DNA from: Anaerolineales bacterium
GTDB taxonomy: Bacteria > Chloroflexota > Anaerolineae > Anaerolineales > UBA4823
Direction: 5' to 3'
DNA: 15,047 nucleotides
Assembly: GCA_028687395.1 (NCBI GenBank)
Contig: JAQUAE010000008.1
Location: 1 to 15,047, forward strand
In this document: positions 14,005 through 15,047 of the stretch, piece after piece
How positions within the stretch are numbered: the first letter of the stretch is position 1
How the letters are laid out: each line of letters starts with the position of its first letter
Translations under genes and position numbers: made by a program
The notes under the pieces: model-generated
Told to the model about the DNA's origin: nothing
The model's database searches: none
Seen by the model: only the letters and a program-made list of their open reading frames with translations

Positions 14005-14079
14005 CTCTAACAGTTGTGGATAGCGTACGTCGCTTGGCTTCGAAAGCTGGTTTAACCCGTATGATTTTTAGTAAATCAT
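14005..14079 (-). promoter_or_regulatory. Methyltransferase leader with cassette-end heptamer and 19-bp palindrome
   Basis: On the minus strand GTTAGAG (14011-14005), six of seven bases of GTTRRRY, precedes the methyltransferase ribosome-binding site by about 10 bases. In an integron this is the junction where a cassette begins. No complete partner attC is found upstream, so it could be the recombination point of an attI-like site. Further upstream is the perfect palindrome ATGATTTTTAGTAAATCAT (14061-14079; 7-base arms, 5-base loop), a likely protein-binding site or mRNA hairpin that could control the restriction-modification operon. Confidence 0.45.
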
Positions 14080-14089
14080 GCTGCGACCT

Positions 14090-14140
14090 TCACGGTAAAG
14101 CCGTTTCGCTATCTTCTTTGGCAAAAATAACTTTTAGCAT
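14090..14140 (-). CDS. Possible 16-residue leader peptide
   Basis: ATG at 14140 is preceded by GGAGG with 6-base spacing (14146-14150), as good a translation start as any in the window, yet the frame stops after MLKVIFAKEDSETALP. It lies between the minus-strand promoter at 14232-14259 and the palindrome at 14061-14079, in the leader of the methyltransferase gene. It may be a regulatory leader peptide or the stump of a gene cut off when the cassette block was inserted or rearranged. Confidence 0.35.
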   Translation of the reverse strand: MLKVIFAKEDSETALP

Positions 14141-14231
14141 ATTATCCTCCAGAATAACGTCTTTCAGCATCCTTATTTGCTGACTTTTGTGAGGATGTAG
14201 TATTAGGAAAAAAAATTAATGTATATAAGAC

Positions 14232-14259
14232 ATTATACAGCCTCTATTCAAAGAATCAA
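14232..14259 (-). promoter_or_regulatory. Promoter reading into the restriction-modification block
   Basis: On the minus strand, a -35 TTGATT (14254-14259) and a -10 TATAAT (14232-14237) are separated by 16 bases. Transcription would begin near 14225, giving a leader of about 240 bases before the methyltransferase start. If the block is an integron remnant this would correspond to its cassette promoter Pc. Confidence 0.6.
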
Positions 14260-14332
14260 TACCTACGCCTTTGGGATTTCTCCCAGAAAATTCCTTGATC
14301 ATGTTTCCATCACCACACATATGAAGTGAAGC

Positions 14333-14563
14333 ATGACACCTCCCTTACAGAATAACCTTGTAAATATTGGACCAAACCCTTTCTCCTCCTCCACAACACC
14401 CGCGCCCCAACCGATCCAGGAGGCTTGGAAACCGGGCAATGCCCCACCCACCCGGCTGGTGAGATATCTTTATGAGAGTGGTCTTTCTTCTGGATATGTA
14501 GCAGGATCACTGGCTTATGCCCTGGCGCAGATAAATCCTCGTGACTCCGATGAGAGGGTTTAG
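14333..14563 (+). CDS. Small hypothetical protein, doubtful
   Basis: A 76-codon ORF from ATG 14333. The first third is Pro/Ser/Asn-rich (PLQNNLVNIGPNPFSSSTTP). The second half, RLVRYLYESGLSSGYVAGSL followed by AYALAQINPRDS, reads like genuine protein. The ribosome-binding site is weak (GAAGTGAAG directly before the ATG), and a possible promoter (TTGATC at 14295, CATATG at 14318) is poor. It might be a true small gene or the tail of a decayed gene. I recognise no family; it does not resemble an integron integrase. Confidence 0.35.
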   Translation: MTPPLQNNLVNIGPNPFSSSTTPAPQPIQEAWKPGNAPPTRLVRYLYESGLSSGYVAGSLAYALAQINPRDSDERV

Positions 14564-14637
14564 CAATTCATCATTCCTGTCAGCCATCTTACGGATGGGG
14601 GTAAAATAAGGCCAATATCCATAAGGCAGGTGATGCA

Positions 14638-15027
14638 ATGGACGAACTCCCCCATTCCGAAGAAAACCTGGCGGAAGAGTTCCGCCAGTTGGGTCGCAAC
14701 CTGGTCGAGGCCCTGCGCTCTGCCTGGGACCGCCCCGAGCGCCAGAAGCTACGAGACGAGCTCGAAGCCGGCCTCGCCGAAGCCGCGGCAACGCTCAAGA
14801 GCGAAGCCGAAAATTTCAAGCATAGTCCCACCGGCCAGCAACTCCGCTCTGAACTTGACGACCTGCGCCAGCGTATAAACAGTGGCGAAGCTGAGCAGGT
14901 CGCCCGCCAGGAGATTCTCAACGCCCTGCGCCTGGTCAACGCCGAGCTGGAGAAGGCCGCCGGGCGCTGGAAGGCCCCGGCGGAGGCTGGCAAGCCCGAG
15001 CCCCCCTCCGGCGCAGACCAGGCTTGA
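14638..15027 (+). CDS. Unknown small, highly charged helical protein
   Basis: A 129-residue protein with ATG at 14638 after an AGGTGAT ribosome-binding site (14628-14634). The sequence is almost wholly predicted helix with dense Glu, Arg, Lys and Gln and no Cys, signal peptide or membrane segment. Stretches such as LRDELEAGLAEAAATLKSEA and LRSELDDLRQRINSGEAEQV show coiled-coil-like spacing. The C-terminal 20 residues are Pro/Lys/Glu-rich and probably disordered. Codon use and GC match the left part of the window, so it belongs to the host backbone rather than the accessory block. A possible -10 (TAAAAT, 14602-14607) and a small inverted repeat CCATC/GATGG (14584-14598) lie upstream. I do not recognise a family; its role is unknown. 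Confidence 0.8.
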   Translation: MDELPHSEENLAEEFRQLGRNLVEALRSAWDRPERQKLRDELEAGLAEAAATLKSEAENFKHSPTGQQLRSELDDLRQRINSGEAEQVARQEILNALRLVNAELEKAAGRWKAPAEAGKPEPPSGADQA

Positions 15028-15047
15028 GACTGCAGCAGGATAGATTC

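Noticed and set aside
10399..14330. Integrated element using the tRNA-Asn 3' end as attachment site
   Set aside because: No second copy of the T-arm/acceptor sequence was found toward the right boundary and no integrase gene is present.
14333..14563. Truncated integron integrase beside the cassette block
   Set aside because: The 76-residue translation has none of the tyrosine-recombinase box sequences or the integron-specific patch.
1..15047. CRISPR array, insertion sequence or rRNA
   Set aside because: No regularly spaced repeats, no transposase-like protein with terminal repeats, and no conserved rRNA segments were seen.

Overview
The window looks like a chromosome segment of a GC-rich, Gram-positive-style bacterium, most likely a member of Chloroflexota (Anaerolineae-like). 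The signs are frequent GTG/TTG starts, lipoprotein solute-binding proteins, consensus sigma-70-type promoters, a T-box leader on the isoleucyl-tRNA synthetase gene, and a divergent IleRS type that I associate with Chloroflexota and Actinobacteria. The taxonomic call is inference, since no marker gene such as rRNA is present.

Layout, left to right. (1) 1-232, minus: the 5' end of a Mn/Zn ABC-transporter binding lipoprotein, whose promoter carries a DtxR/MntR-like palindrome. (2) 374-2720, plus: a compact unit of a PadR-type repressor, modA and modB, with a perfect 17-bp palindrome over the promoter and first codon; no modC is present. (3) 2740-6560, plus: promoter, Ile-specific T-box leader (specifier AUC), terminator and ileS. 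(4) 6671-9811, plus: a second full-length IleRS-like protein that has lost the HIGH motif, the KMSKS loop and the editing-site residues while keeping the full domain layout. This apparent pseudo-synthetase next to a working, T-box-controlled ileS is the most unusual item in the window. (5) 9812-10308: decayed coding debris (an Ig-like Big_7-type fragment and a methyltransferase-like C-terminal fragment in shifted frames). (6) 10358-10472: a consensus promoter and tRNA-Asn(GUU).

(7) About 10500-14320: a lower-GC accessory block read on the minus strand. It holds a PstI/BsuBI-type restriction-modification operon (methyltransferase then endonuclease, ATGA overlap) and an unknown protein with a C-terminal membrane helix. 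An attC-like element (heptamers RYYYAAC and GTTRRRY, 79 bp) lies 8 bp after the endonuclease stop. A more decayed attC-like element follows the stop of the membrane-protein gene. A GTTRRRY-like heptamer sits just before the methyltransferase ribosome-binding site. This is the order expected of integron gene cassettes; no integrase gene is visible, so the block resembles an integrase-less cassette cluster. A minus-strand promoter, a 16-codon ORF and a strong palindrome form the leader. (8) 14333-15027, plus: a small doubtful ORF and a helical, charged, unrecognised 129-aa protein of normal high GC.

Functionally, the left part is metal/oxyanion uptake under local repressors, the middle is isoleucine tRNA charging with charging-sensitive regulation plus a catalytically dead paralogue of unknown role, and the right part is a horizontally acquired defence-type block next to a tRNA gene.
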